Origin: Aliivibrio sp.
Lineage (GTDB): Bacteria; Pseudomonadota; Gammaproteobacteria; Enterobacterales; Vibrionaceae
DNA: 32,256 nt
Direction of reading: 5' to 3'
NCBI GenBank assembly: GCA_016764915.1
Contig: JAESQY010000017.1
Coordinates: forward strand, 1 to 32,256
The position numbers and the translations under genes were made by a program. Positions 1 through 8,865 of the stretch are shown piece by piece (the first letter of the stretch is position 1; every line of letters begins with the position of its first letter). The notes beneath the pieces were generated by a model. The model ran no database searches. It saw only the letters and a list, made by a program, of their open reading frames with translations, and was not told where the DNA came from.

Positions 1-11
1 GATTGAGTCAT
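1..11 (-). CDS. Start of an unidentified gene running off the left edge
   Basis: On the minus strand a perfect GGAGG Shine-Dalgarno (positions 20 to 16) is followed after four bases by an ATG at 11-9. Only Met-Thr-Gln and part of a fourth codon lie inside the window, so the product cannot be named. It follows the small lipoprotein gene by 71 bases in the same direction with no terminator between them, so it may belong to the same transcript as arcB and the lipoprotein. The ribosome binding site is what supports the call; there is no coding evidence. Confidence 0.45.
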
Positions 12-82
12 AGTTCCTCCGTTGGATTGGAAAAACTATGACAAAGTCTTGCTGAGATTAGAATGTGGGGTTAATTGCACGC

Positions 83-346
83 TTACAATACATCAGTCTC
101 AGGTGCAATAAAAGTAGACGACGATAATCGAAGTGTGGCATGCGCTTTTACCGAATCATCATCTGGACTTGGCATTTTATTAACCCAAACATAACTCGTT
201 AGTGTCACCGTTTCTCCGGCGATAAAAGCTCTGCTATTACTGTACCAATCAACAGCAGAAGCTGCCGCTACTGAACTATCCAAATCGATCGTGCTTCCGC
301 ACCCAGATAAAGCAATTGCAAATAAAATAGCGCCAATTTTTTTCAT
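83..346 (-). CDS. Small predicted lipoprotein, translationally coupled to arcB
   Basis: This 87-residue protein starts with two lysines, a hydrophobic stretch and a lipobox L-S-G-C, giving lipidated Cys16. Gly at the +2 position, not Asp, predicts sorting to the outer membrane. The mature part is about 70 residues, polar and threonine/serine-rich, with no family I recognise. Its ATG (346-344) shares one base with the arcB TAA (348-346), a TAATG arrangement typical of translational coupling, so it is very likely made from the arcB mRNA. A role linked to ArcB would be inference from position only. There is no sign of truncation: the lipobox, start and stop are all intact. Confidence 0.8.
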   Translation of the reverse strand: MKKIGAILFAIALSGCGSTIDLDSSVAAASAVDWYSNSRAFIAGETVTLTSYVWVNKMPSPDDDSVKAHATLRLSSSTFIAPETDVL

Positions 347-2715
347 TATTTACCTCTTAATTCTAACCACTTCTTTAAAGTTTTAATATCATCTTGATAC
401 TCATTTTTAATCTCTTCAACCCAGTCATTAATATTTTCCCACCAAGCAGGGTGCTCTGGTGATTGTGCTTTTTGAGCCACCGACTGAATATGTTTCAATC
501 CAATAGAACCTGCAGCTCCTTTTATTTTATGTACTTCACAAACAATACCGGCTTGATCTTTCGCCGTCATATTCGAATCTAAGATCTCTAAGTATCCCGG
601 CATGAGATCTTCAAACATAGTAATGCTTTCAATTATAGGAGCGGTGCCGACGATCTCAACATAAGATTCAAGCATCTCTAAATCGAGTAACTTAGTAAAA
701 AGTGGCTCTTTTTTTCTCGCCGAATTTGGTTTTAAATTATTTGGTTTTTTATCTATTTTTGCCGGCTTATATTGATCATTGTTGAGCATTAACTTCTCTA
801 TCACAGTAGATAAAGACTGTACGCTTAACGGTTTACTGATCGCTTCATCCATTCCTTTATCAAAATATTCTGTCTTATCTTTCAATACATTGGCTGTTAA
901 CGCTACTAAAGGAGGAAGATTCTCATAAGTCTTTCTGAAATGTTGAGCAATATCAAAACCTGTCATGTCCGGCAGTTGAATATCCAGCAGTACCAGATCG
1001 TAATTATCGGGTGAAAACGCAACAATGGCTTCATCTCCACGCATTGCAACATCAACACTGTGACCTAAGCTCTCAAGCAAAGATCGCGCGACAGTAATAT
1101 TCAGTTCAATATCTTCCACCATGAAGATGCGTAAACTTAACTCTTTCTTTGCCGGTATAATGCTTTCATCAATCACTTTATTGCTGATCGGTACGGCAAT
1201 GCTGGCGGTAAAAGTACTACCAAACCCTTCTTCACTGGTTGCGGTTAGCTCTCCACCCATCAACTTTATCAATTGTCCAGATACAGCAAGACCAATTCCC
1301 GTTCCAACAGCATGTAGGTTGTCATCACTCTGTTTAACTTGGTAATACATAGCAAAAATCTTATCGATTTCAGCTTCTGGTATACCAACACCTGTGTCTT
1401 CAACTTCAAAAGTAATATGGGCAAGCTTATCCACCACTTCACAACTCACTGACAGAACGACACTGCCCTCTTTGGTAAACTTGGTTGCATTACCAATTAA
1501 GTTCCACAATACCTGCCTTAATCGAGTACCATCCACTTCTATTTGATTCGGTAAGTCAGTCACTCTTTCCAAGTTAAAGCGCAACCCTTTCTGCTCAGCC
1601 ATTAATCCTGATATATTTTCAATTTCTGTCACGAAATCAAGGAAATTAAGTGGTTCAATAACTAACTCTAATCTTCTTCGATCAAATTTATCCATATCAA
1701 TAATATCGTTAAAAATATTACCTAAAGTGATAGCACTGACATTAATGGTTCGCATATAATTTCTCTGCTCATCATCAAGCTGAGTATCTAACAACATACG
1801 GCTCAAGCCAACAATTCCATTCAGCGGGGTTCTCAGCTCATGACTGATGGTAGATATAAATGTCGTTTTTTCACGGCTGGCCTTTTCTAAATCATTTTCA
1901 TACTGTTTTCGCTCAGTAATATCTCGACCAAAACCAACCAAACCCAGATGCCGATTATCACGGCTATAAAAAGGCAGTTTTCTCAGTTCAAAACACGCTT
2001 TTCGTCCATCGGGATAAACTAACCACTGCTCATAAGTTAGCTGTTTGTTGTCTTTAAATACCTGTTCATCCGTTTTAACCACTACTGCGGCAATCTCTTT
2101 GCTGTATACGTCCCAAGGAGTAAGTCCAATCAGCTCTTTTTCTGTTTTTCCAATCAGCTCTTCGATTGCTCTGTTACAACCTGAAAATTCACCTTTTTCA
2201 TTACGGTAATAGATAATATCTGGCGATGAATCTAGAAATGAGCGCAATAGTGCACTTCGCTCTGAGAGTGCCATTTGAGCCTTTTCACGCTCATATACCT
2301 CATTTTCAAGGTCAAGAATGGCTTGTTGTCTACCCTGTTCTGCTTTCTCTCTCTCTTCCATCTCTTGATTCAATTGTTGAATATTGCCTTTAAGTTGGTC
2401 ATTCAACTCTAAATCACGAGAACGCATCTGCTCTAATTTAGAGACTAATCGAGTCAAACGCTGTCGAGAGTCTTCTAAATGGTCAACCACAACCGAGAGA
2501 AAAAACACAGCCCAAGGCGTAATCAGTAGACCAAAAAAGACGGATCGCAAAATATCGATTTTTAGTATTTCGCCACTCAAAATCAGCGTTACGCCCACTT
2601 GAATGACAACGGCTAACGCCACTAACGCACTGGCGAGCAAAATACTAAATTTAAGGACCCCAAGTTTTACCATTAGATCTACATAGTACTGGGCAAGACT
2701 CTTCAAATACTTCAT
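346..2715 (-). CDS. arcB: Aerobic respiration control sensor kinase ArcB (tripartite hybrid)
   Basis: ArcB is the inner-membrane sensor of quinone redox state that phosphorylates or dephosphorylates ArcA under low oxygen. The protein has 789 residues (E. coli 778). Two N-terminal membrane helices (about 20-45 and 55-78) are followed by a coiled coil (about 85-150) and a PAS domain. The PAS domain keeps both redox cysteines, Cys180 and Cys241, at the E. coli numbering. Then come the kinase core with His292 in ISHELRTPLNG, N- and G-boxes, a receiver with phospho-acceptor Asp578 in LVLLDIQLPD, and a C-terminal HPt domain with His729 in HKIKGAAGS. The start at 2715 (MKYLKSLAQYYVDLM) matches the E. 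coli N-terminus; an in-frame extension to 2805 is unlikely. All three phosphorelay residues are present, so the sensor should work. It lies 127 bp downstream of yhcC, as in E. coli. Confidence 0.97.
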   Translation of the reverse strand: MKYLKSLAQYYVDLMVKLGVLKFSILLASALVALAVVIQVGVTLILSGEILKIDILRSVFFGLLITPWAVFFLSVVVDHLEDSRQRLTRLVSKLEQMRSRDLELNDQLKGNIQQLNQEMEEREKAEQGRQQAILDLENEVYEREKAQMALSERSALLRSFLDSSPDIIYYRNEKGEFSGCNRAIEELIGKTEKELIGLTPWDVYSKEIAAVVVKTDEQVFKDNKQLTYEQWLVYPDGRKACFELRKLPFYSRDNRHLGLVGFGRDITERKQYENDLEKASREKTTFISTISHELRTPLNGIVGLSRMLLDTQLDDEQRNYMRTINVSAITLGNIFNDIIDMDKFDRRRLELVIEPLNFLDFVTEIENISGLMAEQKGLRFNLERVTDLPNQIEVDGTRLRQVLWNLIGNATKFTKEGSVVLSVSCEVVDKLAHITFEVEDTGVGIPEAEIDKIFAMYYQVKQSDDNLHAVGTGIGLAVSGQLIKLMGGELTATSEEGFGSTFTASIAVPISNKVIDESIIPAKKELSLRIFMVEDIELNITVARSLLESLGHSVDVAMRGDEAIVAFSPDNYDLVLLDIQLPDMTGFDIAQHFRKTYENLPPLVALTANVLKDKTEYFDKGMDEAISKPLSVQSLSTVIEKLMLNNDQYKPAKIDKKPNNLKPNSARKKEPLFTKLLDLEMLESYVEIVGTAPIIESITMFEDLMPGYLEILDSNMTAKDQAGIVCEVHKIKGAAGSIGLKHIQSVAQKAQSPEHPAWWENINDWVEEIKNEYQDDIKTLKKWLELRGK

Positions 2716-2842
2716 GCAAACATCCATCTTTATTAAGTCAAACGATGATATAGCGACTTGCATCTGACTCATAGTAACTATTGTAATTACCTTTATATAA
2801 AGCAAGGTTATTCACAAAAGTTGATTTTAATTATGAATTTTA

Positions 2843-3790
2843 TTATTTATTTAAGTGTTTGTGAGGTGACGTAAATACAAACGGTCGATTAAGTAAACTG
2901 CCTTGAACGCCATTTTGTTCAAGATCATTCCAAATCCCCGTCATTGCTAACCAGTGCTGTTCACACCATAATGGTGACAACAAAATTGGCTGTTGCGCAG
3001 TAGCAGAGACTCTATGGTAAATAACATCGGCGGGGGTCATTCGGATTAATTCACTCGCAATGGAAACATAATCACTCATCTCAATGGCTTCCAATCGCCC
3101 TGCTCGCCACGCTTTTGCCATCGTACTTCCTTCTACAATGTGCAAAGGATGCAGTTTAATGCCATCTGTTCCAGCGTCAATCACCTGCTCTAAGGTACGT
3201 AAATTGTCCGTTCGTTGCTCGCCAGGAAGGCCAACGATCAAATGAGTGCACACCTTAATGCCTAATGCTCTTGCCTGTTTTGCAATATCTTCATAACAGG
3301 CGAAATCGTGTCCTCGATTGATACGCTGCAATGTTTTATTGTTTGAGGTTTGCAACCCAAGCTCTAACCATACTTCATACCCTTGCACTACATAGCCTGC
3401 TAATAGAGAGAGCACCTCTTTAGGTACACAGTCAGGACGAGTCCCAACACATAACCCGACAATATCACTCGCATCAAGTGCTTCTTCATACATCATTTTC
3501 AACCGTTGAACTTCGGCATAAGTACTGGTGTATGCTTGAAAATAAGCGAGATATTTTTTTGCACGATCCGTTTTTTTTGCACGATCAGCAAGTTGAACCG
3601 CTATCGGTTTATATTGCGTTTGTTCATCAGAAAAAGAGGATACATTACAAAATGTACAACCACCTCGGCCAATCGTTCCATCACGGTTTGGGCAAGTAAA
3701 TCCGCCATGCAACGTTAATTTATGTACTTTTTCACCATGTCTTCTTTGAAGATCCATGCCAAACATATTAATAAGTTTATGAAGTTGCAT
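2843..3790 (-). CDS. yhcC: YhcC, TIGR01212-family radical SAM protein
   Basis: A cytosolic radical S-adenosylmethionine protein of 315 residues. The 4Fe-4S cluster motif lies near the N-terminus in the form CPNRDGTIGRGGCTFC, the spaced-cysteine variant typical of the YhcC/TIGR01212 group, followed by VGTRPDC and LGLQT strand motifs of the radical SAM barrel. The reaction is not established to my knowledge; the family is related to the Elp3-like radical SAM proteins. The start at 3790 (MQLHKLINMFG) aligns with the E. coli start; a Met four codons upstream is the alternative. It is divergent from gltB1 and upstream of arcB, the same neighbourhood as in E. coli. Nothing appears broken. Confidence 0.93.
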   Translation of the reverse strand: MQLHKLINMFGMDLQRRHGEKVHKLTLHGGFTCPNRDGTIGRGGCTFCNVSSFSDEQTQYKPIAVQLADRAKKTDRAKKYLAYFQAYTSTYAEVQRLKMMYEEALDASDIVGLCVGTRPDCVPKEVLSLLAGYVVQGYEVWLELGLQTSNNKTLQRINRGHDFACYEDIAKQARALGIKVCTHLIVGLPGEQRTDNLRTLEQVIDAGTDGIKLHPLHIVEGSTMAKAWRAGRLEAIEMSDYVSIASELIRMTPADVIYHRVSATAQQPILLSPLWCEQHWLAMTGIWNDLEQNGVQGSLLNRPFVFTSPHKHLNK

Positions 3791-4317
3791 TGGTAATCCC
3801 ACAACGATATAAAATGAAAATATAGTTCCATTTTGTAACTAAAAAACACATTACAATAACCAAGGTTATTCACGTTTTCATTTAACTAAATCAATAAACA
3901 ATCATTAAAGAGTTATAAACCCCTCACTTTCAATAAATTTAACGGTTTAAACCCGGTAAATGAACTTAATAATATAAGGGCAGGAAAAATTAAAAATGGC
4001 ATTTCACCCGACAAAAATGTAGCATAGTTACAGTAAAATCCGATTTATGTTCCAATAGTGACAGAATATCACTTACGAAAAATAGTGGCTTTCACCCCTC
4101 CTCATCGGGAATTCAACATTTTTGATTTCCTCATAAGAAAACTACAATGGATTACGTTGTTTCGCACCAAAATGAGAGTTTTTTCCGCGAAACACAGAAT
4201 GGATTCAGGCCTACTTCAACTTGAGTTAACGCACTCCGTAGGTTCTCAATATATATGGACATGGCGAAAATTTGCAATTAGACAAATTGCGCCTGATTTA
4301 ACAGGAAGGATGTATCT
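3791..4317. other. Divergent yhcC / gltB1 intergenic region
   Basis: This AT-rich region of 527 bases must hold the promoters of yhcC (leftward) and gltB1 (rightward). It contains a 7-bp inverted repeat AATAACC/GGTTATT around 3855-3870, a GGTTTAAACC palindrome at 3944-3953, and a possible gltB1 promoter: TTTTGA at 4120-4125 and TACAAT at 4143-4148 with 17 bp between them. An 87-codon reading frame (4058-4321) fills the gltB1 leader but resembles no protein I know and is treated as chance. The gltB1 leader would be about 170 nt. Confidence 0.5.
3855..3873. promoter_or_regulatory. Candidate operator: inverted repeat with a second copy upstream of arcB
   Basis: AATAACC-AA-GGTTATT (3855-3870) is an inverted repeat with 7-bp arms. 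Its right part, CAAGGTTATTCAC (3861-3873), recurs exactly at 2803-2815. The two copies lie about 70-85 bp upstream of the yhcC start and 88-100 bp upstream of the arcB start, in the same orientation relative to each gene. No known regulator is assigned. Confidence 0.3.
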
Positions 4318-7300
4318 ATGATAGATCAAGAGAAAAAATCACAAGGCATGTATGTGCCTGAACTAGAGCATGATGCCTGTGGTATCGGTTTTGTTGCCCA
4401 TCTTAAGAATCGAAAATCTCATGATATCGTTACCCAAGCATTAAACATGCTTGCTCGCATGGAGCATCGTGGCGGACAGGGCTGTGACCCACGCAGCGGT
4501 GATGGTGCGGGAATTCTGTTACAAAAACCTCATGAGTTTCTCTTAGAAGAGGCTTTGAAACTAGGCATTACACTGCCAACATTTGATCAATACGGTGTTG
4601 GCGTGGTGCTCTTTCCAAAAGATGAACACAAACGTCAGCAGTGTCGCGATATTATTGAGCGTAATGCCAACCGTCTTGATCTTGAGATTATCGGTTATCG
4701 AACTCTTCCCGTTGATAATAGTATGTTAGGTGCTGATCCACTAACCACCGAGCCCAAATTTGAACACCTGTTTGTTTCAGGTGGTTCCAGCATGGACCCC
4801 GCTGTTTTAGAGCGTAAACTGTATGTATTACGTAACTATACGATACGTGTCTGTTTAGAGAGTGTCTCTAATATTGGTGATGATTTTTATATCAACTCCC
4901 TCTCTTACAAGACCTTGGTTTATAAAGGTCAGTTAACCACAGAACAAGTTCCTCAATACTTTTTAGACTTACAGAACCCTACCATGGTAACGGCTTTGGC
5001 TCTGGTTCACTCTCGTTTTTCAACCAACACGTTTCCTAGCTGGCGTTTGGCTCAACCCTTTAGATACATCGCTCATAATGGTGAAATCAATACTGTTCGT
5101 GGAAACTTGAACTGGATGAAAGCGCGTGAAGCGATTATTGAATCTAAGCTGTTTAGCCAGCAAGAGATGAATATGCTGCTGCCTATCTGCCAAGAGGGAT
5201 CGTCTGACTCATCTAACTTCGATATGGCGTTAGAACTTCTTGTACTATCAGGTAGAACCTTGCCGCACGCATTAATGATGTTGATACCAGAAGCGTGGCA
5301 AGAGAATAAAAACATGGACCCTAAACGCCGTGCTTTTTATCAATATCATGCCAACGTCATGGAACCTTGGGATGGCCCAGCGTCAATCTGCTTCACTGAT
5401 GGCGTTCAAGTTGGTGCAATGCTAGATAGAAATGGTCTTCGCCCTTCACGTTATACCGTGACCAAAGATGACTTCTTGATTATGGCTTCTGAGTCCGGTG
5501 TGGTTGATATTAAACCGGAGAATATACAATTCCGTGGTCGTTTGCAGCCGGGACGCATTTTTGTTGCTGATTTAGAACAAGGACGAATCATTTCAGATGA
5601 AGAGGTGAAAGATGGCATTGTCACCTCTCAACCATATGCGTCTTGGATACAAAAAAACCTCCTGACTCTGAAAGCGCTGCCAGAAGCGGACAACATGCAT
5701 CACCAACCCACACCTGAACGCCTATTGCACCATCAACAAGCATTTGGTGTCACTTCAGAAGAGGTGAATGAGATTATTGTTCCGCTGGCAAAAACCGGTT
5801 ATGAACCTCTCAGTGCTATGGGTGCTGATTGGCCACTAGCTATCTTGTCGCATCAATCCCAGCATCTATCCAACTACTTTAAACAGTTATTTGCTCAAGT
5901 CACCAATCCACCTATCGATCCGATTCGTGAGCGTATGGTGATGTCACTGAATACCTATTTAGGCAAAGATCAAAACTTACTGACAGAAACGCCTGAGCAT
6001 TGCCAAAAAGTTGAACTTGAATCGCCTGTTTTATCAAACGCTGAGCTAGAAAAAATTCGTGCCATAGACAAAGAGCACTTACAAGCTAAAACATTAGATA
6101 TTGTATTCAGAGCCAATGGTGAATTAGGTAAATTGCAGCGCGCCCTAAAGCGTATCTGTCAATACTCAGAGGATGCGGTTAATGACGGCTACTCCATCAT
6201 TATCTTAACCGACCGAGCAGTGAATTCTAATCACGCGGCTATTCCGGCCATGTTGGCCGTTGGCGCAGTACATCACCACCTGATCCGTAAAGGGTTAAGA
6301 ATTAAATGTGACATCGTGGTGGAAACAGGCGACGCTCGTGAGACTCATCACTTTGCAACGCTTATCGGTTATGGCGCTAACGCTGTTAACCCATATCTGG
6401 TCACTGAAACCTTAGTGGATCTGCAGCGTAAGCGCAAACTGGACCCAGAACTGGCCACTGATGACCTGTTCAATAACTACCGTAAAGGGGTGAATGCAGG
6501 ACTGCTTAAGATCTTCTCAAAAATGGGAATTTCAACTCTGCAGTCATACCACGGCGCTCAAATTTTTGAAGCACTTGGCATCAGCAAATCGGTGGTGGAT
6601 AAATATTTCACTGGCACTGTCTCTCGCATTCAAGGTTTAACCATTGATGATATTGCAAAAGAAGTTTTAGTTCGCCATCGCATTGGTTACCCTAGTCGTG
6701 AAATCCCAGTACAAATACTTGATGTTGGTGGTGTATATCAGTGGAAACAGCGCGGTGAAAAACACCTATTTAACCCGGAAACTATCTCACTATTACAGCA
6801 ATCAACTCGTAACAAAAATTATGAACAATTCAAACAGTATGCTCATGCGGTTGATGCCCAAGGCGATAACGCGGCCACATTACGAAGCCAATTAGCGTTT
6901 ATTAAAAGCCCAGCGGGAGCGATTCCTCTAGCAGAGGTGGAGCCGATTGAGAGTATTCTTAAACGCTTTGCTACTGGTGCAATGAGCTTTGGTTCTATCT
7001 CACACGAAGCTCACTCAACGTTAGCCATTGCCATGAACCGAATTGGTGCCAAATCTAACTCGGGTGAAGGTGGTGAAGATCCTGCTCGTTTTGAGAAAAA
7101 AGCCAACGGTGACTGGGAACGTTCAGCCATCAAACAAGTGGCATCAGGTCGTTTTGGCGTAACCTCTTATTACTTATCCAATGCCGATGAGATTCAGATC
7201 AAGATGGCGCAAGGTGCAAAACCGGGCGAAGGTGGGCAACTGCCAGGTGATAAAGTGGATGACTGGATTGGCGCAACCCGCCATTCAACGCCAGGCGTCG

Positions 7301-8865
7301 GATTGATCTCTCCACCACCACACCATGATATCTACTCGATCGAAGATCTGGCTCAACTGATCTATGATCTCAAAAATGCCAATCGTAAAGGCCGTGTTAA
7401 CGTCAAGCTGGTTTCTGAAGCGGGCGTAGGCACAATCGCCTCTGGCGTTGCTAAAGCCAAAGCCGATGTGGTTCTTATCGCTGGCTTTGATGGAGGAACG
7501 GGCGCATCTCCGATGTCCTCAATTCGTCACACCGGCCTTCCATGGGAACTTGGTCTCGCAGAGACGCACCAAACCTTACTGAAAAATGGTCTACGTAACC
7601 GTATCGTGGTCCAATCCGATGGTCAGATGAAAACACCTCGAGATCTAGCAATAGCGACTCTACTGGGTGCTGAAGAGTGGGGAGTTGCAACGGCTGCACT
7701 GGTGGTTGAAGGCTGTATTATGATGCGCAAGTGTCATAAAAACACCTGCCCTGTTGGCATCGCAACACAAAACAAAACATTGCGTGAACGCTTTGATGGT
7801 CGTGTTGAAGATGTTGTGACTTTCTTCCAATACATGGCTGAAGGCTTACGTGAAGTGATGGCTGAACTTGGCTTCAAAACCATTGAAGAGATGGTCGGCC
7901 AATCACACAAGCTTAAAGTTCGCGATAACATCGGCCACTGGAAATACAAAAACCTTGATTTAAGCCCAGTGTTGTTCAAGGAACCTGCTCGTGCTGAAGA
8001 TGGCATTTTCAATCAGCGTCAACAAGATCACAAACTGGACAATGTATTAGATCGTAAATTGATTGAAAGCGTTGCCCCTGCTCTTTATGAAGGAAAATCG
8101 GTCGATGCTGAATTTGACATCATTAATACCGATCGAAGTGTTGGCACCATGCTCTCCAATGAGATTTCAAAAATCTATAAAGACCAAGGCTTACCACAAC
8201 CAATGAATGTAAAATTCAAAGGCAGTGCAGGCCAAAGCTTAGGTGCATTCCTTGCTAAAGGAGTGAAGTTTGAAGTCGAAGGTGATGCTAATGACTACTG
8301 GGGTAAAGGACTCTCTGGTGGCACACTGGTGCTCTATCCTGATGTCAATTCAGATATAGTGCCTGAAGATAACATCGTGGTAGGTAACGTCTGTTTCTAT
8401 GGCGCGACATCGGGTGAATCATACATTCGAGGTCAAGCAGGCGAACGCTTCTGTGTTCGTAATTCTGGCGCACGAGTGGTGGTTGAAGGAATTGGTGATC
8501 ACGGTTGCGAATACATGACTGGTGGTATTGCCGTTATCTTAGGACAAACTGGACGTAACTTCGCTGCGGGCATGAGTGGTGGTATCGCTTATGTGTGGGA
8601 TCAATTTGATGACTTTGAAACTAAGCTAAATTCTGAGCTGGTTGATCTTGACCCTATCGAAGACGAAGACAAAGCACTGCTTAAAGAGATGCTGACCAAA
8701 CAAGTTAACTACACCGGAAGTACAGTGGCAAAAACTTTCCTATCAAATTTCGAGGATAACCTTCAGAAAATGGTAAAAGTGATGCCAAGGGATTACAAAA
8801 CTGTACTCAATAAACGTAAAGCCGATGCGGCAAACAAGGAAGAGTTGGAGGCCATCAATGGGTAA
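4318..8865 (+). CDS. gltB: Glutamate synthase (NADPH) large subunit, copy 1
   Basis: The large subunit of glutamate synthase converts glutamine plus 2-oxoglutarate to two glutamates. The 1515-residue protein has an N-terminal class II glutaminase whose nucleophile, Cys21 (HDACGIGF), would be exposed after removal of a 20-residue propeptide. It keeps HSRFSTNT and AHNGEINT. A linker domain is followed by the FMN/2-oxoglutarate synthase barrel (SGEGGEDPARF, PPPHHDIYSIEDLAQLI, DGGTGASP) with 3Fe-4S cysteines 1133, 1139 and 1144, and a C-terminal GXGXG beta-helix. The ATG at 4318 has AGGAAGG upstream. It is clearly divergent from the E. coli-type copy downstream, so the two are not a recent duplication. 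Its stop overlaps the gltD1 start by 8 bp, indicating tight co-translation. All catalytic features look intact. Confidence 0.97.
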   Translation: MIDQEKKSQGMYVPELEHDACGIGFVAHLKNRKSHDIVTQALNMLARMEHRGGQGCDPRSGDGAGILLQKPHEFLLEEALKLGITLPTFDQYGVGVVLFPKDEHKRQQCRDIIERNANRLDLEIIGYRTLPVDNSMLGADPLTTEPKFEHLFVSGGSSMDPAVLERKLYVLRNYTIRVCLESVSNIGDDFYINSLSYKTLVYKGQLTTEQVPQYFLDLQNPTMVTALALVHSRFSTNTFPSWRLAQPFRYIAHNGEINTVRGNLNWMKAREAIIESKLFSQQEMNMLLPICQEGSSDSSNFDMALELLVLSGRTLPHALMMLIPEAWQENKNMDPKRRAFYQYHANVMEPWDGPASICFTDGVQVGAMLDRNGLRPSRYTVTKDDFLIMASESGVVDIKPENIQFRGRLQPGRIFVADLEQGRIISDEEVKDGIVTSQPYASWIQKNLLTLKALPEADNMHHQPTPERLLHHQQAFGVTSEEVNEIIVPLAKTGYEPLSAMGADWPLAILSHQSQHLSNYFKQLFAQVTNPPIDPIRERMVMSLNTYLGKDQNLLTETPEHCQKVELESPVLSNAELEKIRAIDKEHLQAKTLDIVFRANGELGKLQRALKRICQYSEDAVNDGYSIIILTDRAVNSNHAAIPAMLAVGAVHHHLIRKGLRIKCDIVVETGDARETHHFATLIGYGANAVNPYLVTETLVDLQRKRKLDPELATDDLFNNYRKGVNAGLLKIFSKMGISTLQSYHGAQIFEALGISKSVVDKYFTGTVSRIQGLTIDDIAKEVLVRHRIGYPSREIPVQILDVGGVYQWKQRGEKHLFNPETISLLQQSTRNKNYEQFKQYAHAVDAQGDNAATLRSQLAFIKSPAGAIPLAEVEPIESILKRFATGAMSFGSISHEAHSTLAIAMNRIGAKSNSGEGGEDPARFEKKANGDWERSAIKQVASGRFGVTSYYLSNADEIQIKMAQGAKPGEGGQLPGDKVDDWIGATRHSTPGVGLISPPPHHDIYSIEDLAQLIYDLKNANRKGRVNVKLVSEAGVGTIASGVAKAKADVVLIAGFDGGTGASPMSSIRHTGLPWELGLAETHQTLLKNGLRNRIVVQSDGQMKTPRDLAIATLLGAEEWGVATAALVVEGCIMMRKCHKNTCPVGIATQNKTLRERFDGRVEDVVTFFQYMAEGLREVMAELGFKTIEEMVGQSHKLKVRDNIGHWKYKNLDLSPVLFKEPARAEDGIFNQRQQDHKLDNVLDRKLIESVAPALYEGKSVDAEFDIINTDRSVGTMLSNEISKIYKDQGLPQPMNVKFKGSAGQSLGAFLAKGVKFEVEGDANDYWGKGLSGGTLVLYPDVNSDIVPEDNIVVGNVCFYGATSGESYIRGQAGERFCVRNSGARVVVEGIGDHGCEYMTGGIAVILGQTGRNFAAGMSGGIAYVWDQFDDFETKLNSELVDLDPIEDEDKALLKEMLTKQVNYTGSTVAKTFLSNFEDNLQKMVKVMPRDYKTVLNKRKADAANKEELEAING

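Noticed and set aside
7..42. A 9-bp inverted repeat GTCATAGTT / AACTATGAC at the left edge, suggestive of an insertion-sequence end or hairpin
   Set aside because: One arm coincides with the ATG and ribosome-binding context of the edge gene, the spacer is 18 nt, there is no transposase and no target duplication. Chance is more likely.
2808..2816. A DnaA-box-like TTATTCACA upstream of arcB
   Set aside because: A single 9-mer without neighbours, far from any replication gene. It is part of the 13-bp repeat shared with the yhcC upstream region.
3540..3600. A short repeated stretch in YhcC (two DRAKK units), suspected tandem insertion
   Set aside because: The alignment with E. coli YhcC has the same length across this part, so nothing was inserted.
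4058..4321. An 87-codon open frame in the gltB1 leader that ends in an ATGA overlap with the gltB1 start
   Set aside because: Its product resembles no protein I know, it has no convincing ribosome binding site, and the overlap can arise by chance in a leader. It is not called as a gene, although a leader-peptide role cannot be excluded.
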